50,635 nucleotides of DNA. Origin: CAYTSA01 sp964440345 (GTDB lineage: Bacteria > Desulfobacterota > Desulfovibrionia > Desulfovibrionales > Desulfovibrionaceae). The stretch spans positions 1 to 50,635 of the forward strand of contig CAYTSA010000017.1 in assembly GCA_964440345.1 (NCBI GenBank). The letters are read 5' to 3'. Below, in pieces: positions 1-6,319 of this stretch (the stretch's first letter is position 1; every line of letters begins with the position of its first letter). Under the pieces are notes generated by a model that saw only the letters and a list, made by a program, of their open reading frames with translations, was not told the DNA's origin and made no database searches. Made by a program: the position numbers and the translations under genes.

Positions 1-54
1 TCCCTGACCTGTAGCCGGCTTGCTTGGTCAGCGCTGGCCAGGCGGTGGATTTTG
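1..54 (-). repeat. Dispersed repeat, copy A (cut by window edge)
   Basis: Read on the minus strand this stretch matches 5188-5240 over about 50 bases at roughly 85 % by eye. The shared core is GCTGACCA-GC-AGCCGGCTA-AGGT-AGGGA. A third, partial relative lies at 33704-33796. Copy A runs off the left edge of the window, so its full length is unknown. The nature of the element (mobile-element remnant or structured repeat) is not clear from the sequence. Confidence 0.6.
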
Positions 55-68
55 GAATTTCCTACCTA

Positions 69-97
69 TTGACTTCCTGCAGCAACACCTTTATCGT
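69..97 (+). promoter_or_regulatory. Probable sigma-70 promoter of arsR-hgcA
   Basis: A TTGACT -35 box (69-74) is followed after 17 bases by TATCGT (92-97) as -10. Transcription would begin at about 104, only a few bases before the likely ATG at 107, so the messenger would be nearly leaderless. That agrees with the absence of a Shine-Dalgarno sequence upstream of this ATG. The -10 box lies inside a palindrome (93-108). Confidence 0.5.
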
Positions 98-108
98 AAA
101 TTTACGAT
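93..108. promoter_or_regulatory. Palindromic operator for the ArsR-type regulator
   Basis: ATCGTAAATTTACGAT is a perfect 16-base palindrome. It covers the putative -10 box and the first two bases of the regulator's start codon. ArsR/SmtB repressors bind short AT-rich inverted repeats overlapping their own promoters, so autoregulation of the arsR-hgcA transcript is the natural inference. Binding is not shown by sequence alone. Confidence 0.6.
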
Positions 109-421
109 GAAAGTTTCCGCGCCCCATCTTCCAACCGTCTCCTTTCTGGACGAGTTTTCAAATGAAGAGCTGGCCAAGGGTTGCAAGGGCCTGGCGCACC
201 CGGCCCGGGTGGCCATACTCAAACATCTGATTGCAGTTGACGCTTGCGTATGCGGCCGCATCGTAGAGGTTGTGGGGCTGGCCCAATCCACGGTGAGCCA
301 GCATTTAAAAGTGCTCAAAGAGGCCGGCTTGGTGAGGGGCGAGGTAAACGGCCCGGCCACCTGCTACTGTGTGGACAAGCAGGCGCTGGCGAACCTGATA
401 GCTGCATTGGAAGGATTATGA
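107..421 (+). CDS. ArsR/SmtB-family transcriptional regulator, upstream of hgcA
   Basis: Small winged-helix DNA-binding protein of about 104 residues from the ATG at 107; the frame is open back to 20 but nothing upstream resembles the family. The sequence runs LAHPARVAILKHL, then CVCGRIVEVVGLAQSTVSQ and HLKVLKEAGLV, the usual ArsR recognition helix. A CVC pair before the recognition helix and CYC near the C terminus are candidate metal or metalloid ligands, as in thiol-based ArsR sensors. Its TGA overlaps the hgcA ATG (ATGA), so the two are translationally coupled. A perfect palindrome at the start codon suggests autorepression. ArsR-like regulators are known beside hgcAB in some methylators (from memory). 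The inducer here is unknown; arsenic or another thiophilic ion would be the first guess. Confidence 0.9.
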   Translation: MKVSAPHLPTVSFLDEFSNEELAKGCKGLAHPARVAILKHLIAVDACVCGRIVEVVGLAQSTVSQHLKVLKEAGLVRGEVNGPATCYCVDKQALANLIAALEGL

Positions 422-1608
422 GAGACTTTACATGCCTGGAAGAGCTGAAACCCCCTGGAGTAACTGAGGCTTGCCGCCGTCCCTCTATTGGCGCTGTAGC
501 CTGCGAAGACGCCGACGACATTTCCTGTTGCGGCGACAAGACCTTGCCGCCTGCGGGACCAGAGCAACGGGCCGGCTATAGCGTGCTGCCTTTTGTTGCA
601 GAGTTCTTGGACACGCCGGCAGGCTTGGCGCCGCTGGTCAGCACCCGGCTTTCGTTGGGTGATTATTGGCAGTCCGCCCTGGCCAGGACCGGCGCTATCC
701 GCGACTGCTACGCTATTGCGCCGGGGCTGTACGCCGTGGGCCAAGCAGGGCCGCAATCCCCTGTGCTGGCCACCGCCAACTACAAACTCACTTTTGACAG
801 CCTGCGCAAGGAGCTGGAAGGCGTGGATGCATGGATTCTGGTGCTGGACACCCGAGGCGTGAACGTGTGGTGCGCAGCCGGCAAGAAGACCTTTTCCACT
901 GATGAAGTCCTGCGCAGCATTCAGGCTTCGGCCCTGGCCACGGTTGTGTCTGGCCGCTCCCTCATTCTGCCGCAGCTGGCGGCGCCCGGCGTTTCCGCGC
1001 GGGAGGTAAAGCGTCGTACAGGTTTTAATTGTGTCTGGGGTCCTGTCCGAGCTGGCGACATCCCGGCGTTTCTGGCGGAGGGCGGAGCGGACGAACACAT
1101 GCGCCAGGTGACCTTCAGCCTGGGGGAAAGGGCCGTACTCATTCCCGTGGAGCTGTATCATCTGCGCAAGACGCTGCTCTGGCTGGTCCCTGTTCTGTTC
1201 GCAGTATCCGGCGTCGGTCTGGATGTATTTTCCTTTTCTGACGCCTGGATACGCGGGCTTTACGCCTTGATGTTTCTGGCCGTGGGCATTGTGTCCGGGG
1301 CTGCCGCCACGCCATTGCTTTTGCCGTGGCTGCCTGGCCGGGCCTTCGCGGCCAAAGGCGCTGTCATGGGGCTCGCTTCCGGGCTGGCCGTGGCGGCGTT
1401 CATGCATGGCCTGCTCTCGCCTGGAGAGCTCGCCGCCGCGGTACTCTTTTGCACGGCCGTGTCTTCATTCCTGGGCATGAACTTCACCGGCTCCACGCCG
1501 TACACCTCGCCCTCCGGGGTGGAAAAAGAAATGCGCTGGGCCATCCCCTTTCAGGCTGCGGCTACGGCCACGGCTTTCATTGTGTGGGTGTGGGCGCATT
1601 TCGTTTAG
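418..1608 (+). CDS. hgcA: HgcA, corrinoid mercury methyltransferase, membrane protein
   Basis: HgcA transfers a methyl group from its corrinoid cofactor to Hg(II), producing methylmercury with HgcB as electron donor. The 396-residue protein has the diagnostic cap-helix motif NVWCAAGK, with the cobalt-ligand cysteine at residue 152, in the soluble corrinoid-binding domain (about 60-265). About five hydrophobic membrane segments follow (about 285-395), including the conserved GMNFTGSTPYTSPSGVEKEM segment. The start at 418 overlaps the arsR stop. Compared with the roughly 340-residue Pseudodesulfovibrio protein I remember, there is an extra N-terminal stretch of about 55 residues with cysteines at 6, 19, 29, 37 and 38. 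Its partner hgcB follows after a 174-base gap containing a structured repeat. Identity is very secure from the NVWCAAGK motif plus the neighbouring hgcB. Confidence 0.97.
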   Translation: MRDFTCLEELKPPGVTEACRRPSIGAVACEDADDISCCGDKTLPPAGPEQRAGYSVLPFVAEFLDTPAGLAPLVSTRLSLGDYWQSALARTGAIRDCYAIAPGLYAVGQAGPQSPVLATANYKLTFDSLRKELEGVDAWILVLDTRGVNVWCAAGKKTFSTDEVLRSIQASALATVVSGRSLILPQLAAPGVSAREVKRRTGFNCVWGPVRAGDIPAFLAEGGADEHMRQVTFSLGERAVLIPVELYHLRKTLLWLVPVLFAVSGVGLDVFSFSDAWIRGLYALMFLAVGIVSGAAATPLLLPWLPGRAFAAKGAVMGLASGLAVAAFMHGLLSPGELAAAVLFCTAVSSFLGMNFTGSTPYTSPSGVEKEMRWAIPFQAAATATAFIVWVWAHFV

Positions 1609-1730
1609 CAGGCTGTTGAATAATCCACGAAAGCTGCGTTGCCTCAAAGAATTTACCCTTTCGTGTATTGCATCTATACGTCTATCTTGGACTTTTTTGT
1701 GTTTTGCCCTCGTATTGTTTGAACAGCCTG
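1609..1730. repeat. Structured intergenic repeat between hgcA and hgcB
   Basis: The element begins directly after the hgcA TAG. Its ends, CAGGCTGTTGAA (1609-1620) and TTGAACAGCCTG (1719-1730), are inverted repeats with one mismatch in 12. Inside, CACGAAAG and CTTTCGTG form a further perfect 8-base inverted pair. No gene is visible. I recognise the CAGGCTGTTGAA end as recurrent in intergenic repeats of sulfate reducers (memory, not searched). It resembles a MITE-like or REP-like element separating two genes that normally adjoin. Confidence 0.6.
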
Positions 1731-1782
1731 TACAAAGGGACTTTTGCAACACTCAGTTGAGGCAAACAAAGGAGAAGGCGCC

Positions 1783-2064
1783 TTGCAAGATTTTCGCTAT
1801 ATTGATGATGTGGCCACGCTGCAGCTGGACCGCCAGGCGTGCATCGGCTGCGGGTCCTGCGTAGAGGTGTGCCCGCATCGAGTGCTGGCCATGGAGGAGG
1901 CAGAACGCAAGGTCCGCGTACAAGACCGCAACGGGTGCATAGAGTGCGGAGCCTGCGCCATGAACTGCCCTACGCGCGCCCTGACTGTGACTCCTGGCGT
2001 GGGCTGCGCCGCCTATATCATTAAAAAATGGATCAAGGGCGGGAACGCTGCTTCCTGCTGCTGA
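1783..2064 (+). CDS. hgcB: HgcB, 2x[4Fe-4S] ferredoxin for mercury methylation
   Basis: HgcB is thought to reduce the HgcA corrinoid and to handle Hg(II) through extra cysteines. This 93-residue protein has two CX2CX2CX3C cluster motifs (Cys 20/23/26/30 and 52/55/58/62), the conserved extra Cys75 in PGVGCAAY, and a terminal Cys-Cys pair at 92-93, all as in characterised HgcB. The TTG at 1783 is chosen because AAAGGAGA lies about 8 bases upstream and gives the usual length of about 95 residues; an upstream in-frame TTG at 1744 lacks such a site. It is separated from hgcA by a 122-base repeat and may depend on read-through from the arsR promoter. Confidence 0.96.
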   Translation: MQDFRYIDDVATLQLDRQACIGCGSCVEVCPHRVLAMEEAERKVRVQDRNGCIECGACAMNCPTRALTVTPGVGCAAYIIKKWIKGGNAASCC

Positions 2065-2100
2065 CCAGAAGGATGCGGCGGCGCAGTTCTTCACGCAATA

Positions 2101-5094
2101 CTATTTCAGCAACAACAGCTGATAGGCCGGCTGCAGCCTGGCGTTGGCGTCATCCAGCTGCAGGTACACGTCAATACTGCCCAGCTGGTCCGGATTAGCT
2201 GCGTCCGGTCCCATGGTCACCGTGCCGAACCAGCGCGTGCTGGTTGCGGCATTCACGTTCCAGGCCAGTTGCAGGCCGAACTCCTGTTCTTCAGGCACGG
2301 CCGTGGCGCCGCCGGCTATGGTTGCGCTCATGTTTTCTTCGTCGTCTCCGTAGACCACGCCCAGCGAGATGGTAACGTTGTCCTTGGCGGCTCCGGTGGG
2401 GTCGGAGGCCTGGAAATTCTGCACAAACACAGAGTAATCGCCGGCGGCGGGATTCCGAAACGCCGCAAACTCATCGTTGCCGTCATTGGCGGATCGGGAA
2501 AGAAGATTTCCCTGGGCGTCAACAATATACAGGTCGATGTCCGGAGAGGTTGTCTGCGCCACAGTAGCGGCAACATACGTTGCGCCGTCCGGCACGGTGA
2601 AAGGTATAATCCATTCCCCGGCTGAGCTGTCCGAAATGGTTGGCGTGGGGTCCTGGGCCAGCTGGTTGACATAGTCCACGCCCGGAACCATGCCCGTGAC
2701 AGAGGCGGTAAAGTCTGTGATTTCAATCGCCTGCAAGGAAATCGTCGTAGAGCCGGATGCTGCCTTGCCCGTCAGCGCCAAACTGTCCGCGCCGCTACGG
2801 TTTTTGCTCATGGCGGCCACAGGCAGACGCGTGGCAGGGCAGGAATCTGTGGCGGGCGTGAATGTGACAGCGCCGTAGGCCCAGAAGTATCTTACCAGAT
2901 TGCTGTCGGTTGTCAGGGAGACGGTCACTTTCTGACTCTCGCCCGGGTTCAGGGTAAATGCGGCCGGCGAAACATCCAGGAAAACGCCCACGGGGTTGTC
3001 CACAGAGGCTGTCCATGTCTCGGTTGTGCTCAGCCCGTTGGTCACGGTTCGCGTCCACTGGGTTGTATTGATATATGTTTCGCGGCCCATTGACGGCAGG
3101 TTCAGCTCAGATGGATCACCGCCAAGCGAGGGGTCAGCATTTTGAAACTCGCTACTGGTAACTTCCAGATAGAGGCCCGCCCGGGCGGCCTGCGAGAGGT
3201 CCACACGGCCCGCGCCTATGTCAAAGGGGTCGGCCGGCGTGGTTTCGTCCTCTTTGAGCAGGGTGGTCACGCCTGTAGTCATCAGCGCGGACTGCACTTG
3301 GGCCATGGACCAGTCCGGGTGCAGGCCTATGAGCAGGGCCGCGGCGCCCGCCGTGTGGGGCGACGCCATGGAGGTGCCAGACATGAACTGGTACTTGATT
3401 TCGTTGTCCACGCCGCCGGCGGCCAGAATATTGGTTCCGGGAGCGGCAACGTCCGGCTTGACGACGTCCGGGACCTCGGAGTTGTAGCCCCGGGAGCTGG
3501 AACTGTTCATGATGTCGCCAAGGGAGTCGTTCAGATTGGCGGACCAGCCAGCCAACATTGCCGTATGGCCAGCTCCAGAGGCCAGCCAGTTTTTCAAGCT
3601 CAGGCCCTGATTATAGGTGACATGCGTTGCCGGCAGATAGTGGTCGTCGGATACGACAGAGTCGCCGTCTGACTCTGCGTTGGCCAGAACCATGCCCCCG
3701 GCGCCGCCGTCGAGCACATTTTTCCCCTTGCCCACCCGAGCGATATTGCCCCGGTCGCAGACCACGATTTCTCCATTAAAGGTCCCTGCCGGAAAGGCTT
3801 CGTTGCACAAACGGGATTCGTACTGGGTGTCATTGGGGTTGGCGTAGTCCCCGGCATAGACGATGGAGGCCGGTCCATAGCCGGCGGTGAAGCCGGCGCC
3901 GTTGATATCCGCCGGAGGAGTTACACCGCCGGACATGTCTTGCAGCGTGTTGATGATCTCCCGATTGTGCGTGGAGTTGGCCACTGTGAGCAGCCAGGGC
4001 GCCACAGCCGGGCTGCCCAGGGTGTCCGGGTCTGGCCCGCTGTTGCCCCCAGAGGTAGAGACGAAGACCCCGGCCGCCCGGGCCGAGAGGAAGGACAGGG
4101 AGTCAATACTGTTCCAGGGATCGGAAATGCCGCCGCCAACAGAGTAGTTGATGACGTCCACTTGGTCTGTAACAGCCTGCTCGACGCAGGCGGCCAGCCA
4201 GGATTCTATACCGCCATCCTCGTCCAGGCCGCGATACGCGATGATGTTGGCGTGGGGCGCCACGCCGGAGATGTTTCGGATCATGGTCGCCGTGTTTCCC
4301 TGCACAGAGGCTGCCACCACGTTGCCTGCGGCGGTGGAGGCCACGTGGGAGCCGTGGGCGTGCACATCTATGGGCGAGGCTGCGCCTTCAACGCCAGAAA
4401 CAAACGACCACATGCCGATAAGCTTGTCGTTGCATGTGTATTGGGCGTCGTACACGCCGCTGCCAGGGTCGCAGACGCCGTAGTGCTTGCCGCGAGGGTT
4501 CGTATGCTCATAGCCGTCGCCGCCCACGTCGGCAAAGGAGGGGTTGGCCGGGTTAATGCCGGTGTCGATAACGCCCACGACAATACCTTCGCCCTTGAAG
4601 GAAGAGGAAACCAGGCCGTTCCACACAGAGCCGGCTTCTATCCATTCCGGCCCGGCGTCGGTGAGGGGGTAGCGTTTGCGGTCTGGGAGCACTTTTGCCA
4701 CGCCGGGGATTTTAGCTGCGGCTGCGGCCTGGGCCGGCGAGAGCTTGGCGGCAAAGCCGTTCAGCGTCACGGTGTATCTGTGGGTCACGGCTGCAGCGCT
4801 GCGTGTAACAGATTGCAGCTGGGCGATGACCGCGTCCTGCTGCTGCGTCAAATAGTGGACGTAGCTTTGCACGGCTGCGTTGTTCACGTCCAGCTTGTCC
4901 TCGCCTGTCACAGCCGGGGCGGTGGGGGCAAAACGGGCCTGGCCGCCGGAATAGAGGGCAGCCGGCGGCTCCTGCAGCAGCACAACATAGCCGGCGGCGT
5001 CAGTGGCGGCGCCGGCCGCAGCAGCCTGACAGAGCAGCGCTGCAGTCAAAAGTAGATAAAGCAAGGACCGGAGGAAGGATACGGACGCTGACAT
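2101..5094 (-). CDS. Secreted subtilisin-like serine protease (S8) with PA domain
   Basis: Exported protease of 997 residues. A signal peptide (about 1-30, hydrophobic LLYLLLTAALL) is followed by an I9-type inhibitor prodomain (about 35-145). The S8 catalytic domain has Asp177 in GVIDTGIN, His250 in HGSHVAST, an oxyanion Asn in TSGGNSGPD, and Ser575 in SGTSMASPHTAGAAALL. A PA insert lies between His and Ser (about 400-540). The C-terminal third has Fn3-like and PPC-like beta domains typical of secreted subtilases. The ATG at 5094 is preferred over one 42 bases upstream because GGAG sits just before it and the signal peptide begins there. It converges on hgcB with a gap of 36 bases and has its own promoter region. 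The substrate is unknown. Confidence 0.93.
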   Translation of the reverse strand: MSASVSFLRSLLYLLLTAALLCQAAAAGAATDAAGYVVLLQEPPAALYSGGQARFAPTAPAVTGEDKLDVNNAAVQSYVHYLTQQQDAVIAQLQSVTRSAAAVTHRYTVTLNGFAAKLSPAQAAAAAKIPGVAKVLPDRKRYPLTDAGPEWIEAGSVWNGLVSSSFKGEGIVVGVIDTGINPANPSFADVGGDGYEHTNPRGKHYGVCDPGSGVYDAQYTCNDKLIGMWSFVSGVEGAASPIDVHAHGSHVASTAAGNVVAASVQGNTATMIRNISGVAPHANIIAYRGLDEDGGIESWLAACVEQAVTDQVDVINYSVGGGISDPWNSIDSLSFLSARAAGVFVSTSGGNSGPDPDTLGSPAVAPWLLTVANSTHNREIINTLQDMSGGVTPPADINGAGFTAGYGPASIVYAGDYANPNDTQYESRLCNEAFPAGTFNGEIVVCDRGNIARVGKGKNVLDGGAGGMVLANAESDGDSVVSDDHYLPATHVTYNQGLSLKNWLASGAGHTAMLAGWSANLNDSLGDIMNSSSSRGYNSEVPDVVKPDVAAPGTNILAAGGVDNEIKYQFMSGTSMASPHTAGAAALLIGLHPDWSMAQVQSALMTTGVTTLLKEDETTPADPFDIGAGRVDLSQAARAGLYLEVTSSEFQNADPSLGGDPSELNLPSMGRETYINTTQWTRTVTNGLSTTETWTASVDNPVGVFLDVSPAAFTLNPGESQKVTVSLTTDSNLVRYFWAYGAVTFTPATDSCPATRLPVAAMSKNRSGADSLALTGKAASGSTTISLQAIEITDFTASVTGMVPGVDYVNQLAQDPTPTISDSSAGEWIIPFTVPDGATYVAATVAQTTSPDIDLYIVDAQGNLLSRSANDGNDEFAAFRNPAAGDYSVFVQNFQASDPTGAAKDNVTISLGVVYGDDEENMSATIAGGATAVPEEQEFGLQLAWNVNAATSTRWFGTVTMGPDAANPDQLGSIDVYLQLDDANARLQPAYQLLLLK

Positions 5095-5187
5095 GGAAGT
5101 CTCCTTTATATTGAGATGATACTTGTAAAAAGTCAAAGTCGATAACTACATCATATGGCGGGCGATCTCAAGCAGAAACACAAAAAC

Positions 5188-5298
5188 CCAAATCCACTGC
5201 CTGACAGCGCTGACCAGGCGAGCCGGCTATAGGTAAGGGAGGAGTTGCCTCAGGTTCGTTCTCGCACGATACGTTACATTAATACGTCATAGTGTAGG
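5188..5298 (+). repeat. Dispersed repeat, copy B
   Basis: This shares about 50 bases with copy A (1-54, opposite strand) and about 90 bases with copy C (33704-33796), continuing through GGGAGGAGTTG-CTCAG and a TACGTCAT segment. In one frame copies A-C read ADQA-R--VREEL, but copy B has a stop within it, so it is not a gene here. It may be a decayed mobile-element fragment. Confidence 0.55.
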
Positions 5299-5318
5299 GG
5301 CGACCCTTGCGGTCGCCC
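5298..5318. repeat. REP-like hairpin
   Basis: GGGCGACC-CTTGC-GGTCGCCC is a perfect 8-base stem with a 5-base loop. It has no T tract on either side, so it is more like a REP-type palindrome than a terminator. Confidence 0.5.
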
Positions 5319-5463
5319 GCCCAAATGGTCTGCCTTGATGCTCAATTGAGCATGGCGGCGACGCCTCGTTGGTGATAGATTTTTGTTTGCAAACGCATTC
5401 TATATGTTTGGTTTTCCGAAAGTAACGTGGATTTTTTAATTTTTAAGCGGCGCACCATGGGAA

Positions 5464-5493
5464 AAGGCTGCAAGGATTGCTCCCTGCAGCCTT
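5464..5493 (-). terminator. flaG terminator
   Basis: AAGGCTGCA and TGCAGCCTT form a perfect 9-base stem. On the minus strand the stem is followed by TTTTCCC. It lies about 40 bases past the flaG stop codon. Confidence 0.6.
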
Positions 5494-5530
5494 GGGTTTG
5501 CGGCTGTTTTCCGACGGGCTCTGCAGCTGA

Positions 5531-5908
5531 TCAAAAAAGTGCGTTAAAAAAAGCGCCCGGGCTTGCTTCTGCGTTCATTTGCTCCAGACTTTCTGCGAGT
5601 TTGACCAGCTCGTCCGGAGGAATCTTGCGGATGACCTTTTCCTTGGCGGCGTCCATGACCTCCACTTGCAGGTCGCCAGAATCGTCCCGCAGCTTGAATT
5701 TCAAACTGACGCCTCGCTGCGCCAACAGCGCTTCAGCTTGTTCGGCGGCTTTTTGCACAGTTTCTTCGCTGTGCGGCAAGGCGTTCTTCTGTTGTGAACG
5801 CATGTCCCGCTCCAGGGCAATGCTTCCTGCTCTGTCCCTGTTGGCGTGGACATCCTTGGGAACTTCAAAGGCTTGTCTGTTTTCCATATACAGATGTTCT
5901 ACTTTCAT
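5531..5908 (-). CDS. flaG: FlaG family flagellar protein
   Basis: FlaG proteins are small cytoplasmic or filament-associated proteins encoded beside flagellin and influence filament length. This one has 125 residues from the ATG at 5908, which has GGGAGGG about 8 bases upstream; the longer open frame upstream covers the promoter and is not used. The C-terminal half carries the FlaG core: LKFKLRDDSGDLQVEVMD followed by KVIRKIPPDELVKLAESL. The N-terminal third is polar. It is divergent from the flagellin gene and has its own near-consensus sigma-28 promoter, so it should be a late class flagellar gene. Confidence 0.88.
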   Translation of the reverse strand: MKVEHLYMENRQAFEVPKDVHANRDRAGSIALERDMRSQQKNALPHSEETVQKAAEQAEALLAQRGVSLKFKLRDDSGDLQVEVMDAAKEKVIRKIPPDELVKLAESLEQMNAEASPGAFFNALF

Positions 5909-5987
5909 AATGCCTACCCTCCCGTTCACAGACCGAGGAGACCATCCCTGGGCCGGCTCCCGTGGAACCTGTTCTTGTCTATGCGTC

Positions 5988-6015
5988 TTATCGGCGTCAT
6001 GGGGTGCAATCTTTA
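5988..6015 (-). promoter_or_regulatory. Sigma-28 (FliA) promoter of flaG
   Basis: On the minus strand TAAAGATT (6015-6008) and GCCGATAA (5995-5988) are separated by 12 bases. The -10 element is a perfect FliA match; the spacer is one base longer than the usual 11. The transcript would begin near 5981, about 70 bases before flaG. Confidence 0.7.
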
Positions 6016-6150
6016 GAGCATTTAACCATTGAACATGTTTAGATGCTGTTATGCTGTATCCTGAAGCAGTTATACGTTGTTTCAAGAGCGAGGGTTGTCT
6101 CAACGCGAAAATAGGCTAGCGGCAAATAGAACAGTCTGGCTTTGCTGCAG

Positions 6151-6172
6151 CTGCGTCATCCGGATGACGCAG
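6151..6172. promoter_or_regulatory. 22-bp perfect palindrome upstream of flagellin promoter
   Basis: CTGCGTCATCC is followed directly by its reverse complement GGATGACGCAG. It lies about 96 bases upstream of the sigma-54 promoter and has no T tract, so it is unlikely to be a terminator. The position fits an enhancer site for a sigma-54 activator of the NtrC/FlrC type. The protein that binds it is unknown. Confidence 0.5.
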
Positions 6173-6266
6173 GAAAAGCCGCCAGCGCTGCTGTTTTTGC
6201 CGGCTGGGCAAAAACGTCACGGGGGCCTCCTCTATATATTCTTGAAATTGATGATGAAAATTTTTC

Positions 6267-6282
6267 TGGCATTGCGATTGCT
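6267..6282 (+). promoter_or_regulatory. Sigma-54 promoter of the flagellin gene
   Basis: TGGCATTGCGATTGCT matches the RpoN consensus TGGCAC-N5-TTGCW closely, with the invariant GG and GC exactly 10 bases apart. The start of transcription would be near 6293, just before the AAGGAGG ribosome site at 6303-6309. Confidence 0.75.
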
Positions 6283-6319
6283 AGTAGCGAGGCAGGCATA
6301 AACAAGGAGGTTATGCATT

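Larger units (their letters stand above)
5095..5530. other. Non-coding region between protease and flaG
   Basis: No convincing gene is present. Reading left to right it holds a possible protease promoter on the minus strand (TTGACT at 5136-5131, 17 bases, CAATAT at 5113-5108), repeat copy B, a GGGCGACC/GGTCGCCC hairpin, a 16-base perfect palindrome ATGCTCAATTGAGCAT (5338-5353), and the flaG terminator. The leader implied by the promoter would be very short, so that call is weak. Confidence 0.6.
5909..6319. other. Divergent flagellar control region (flaG / flagellin)
   Basis: No gene is seen. The region holds a sigma-28-like promoter for flaG, a 22-base perfect palindrome, a further hairpin GTTTTTGCC-GGCTG-GGCAAAAAC (6193-6215), a sigma-54 promoter and the flagellin ribosome binding site. 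Confidence 0.75.

Noticed and set aside
364..1407. Long minus-strand open frame over hgcA
   Set aside because: No recognisable protein; the plus strand carries the secure hgcA motif NVWCAAGK.
3940..5055. 371-codon plus-strand frame over the protease gene
   Set aside because: Antisense shadow of the S8 protease, whose catalytic triad is intact.
5108..5136. TTGACT-17-CAATAT as certain protease promoter
   Set aside because: It would leave a leader of about seven bases and cut into the GGAG ribosome site, so it is only mentioned as a weak possibility.
5427..6032. 201-codon plus-strand frame
   Set aside because: Covers flaG and its sigma-28 promoter in antisense; no family features or ribosome site.
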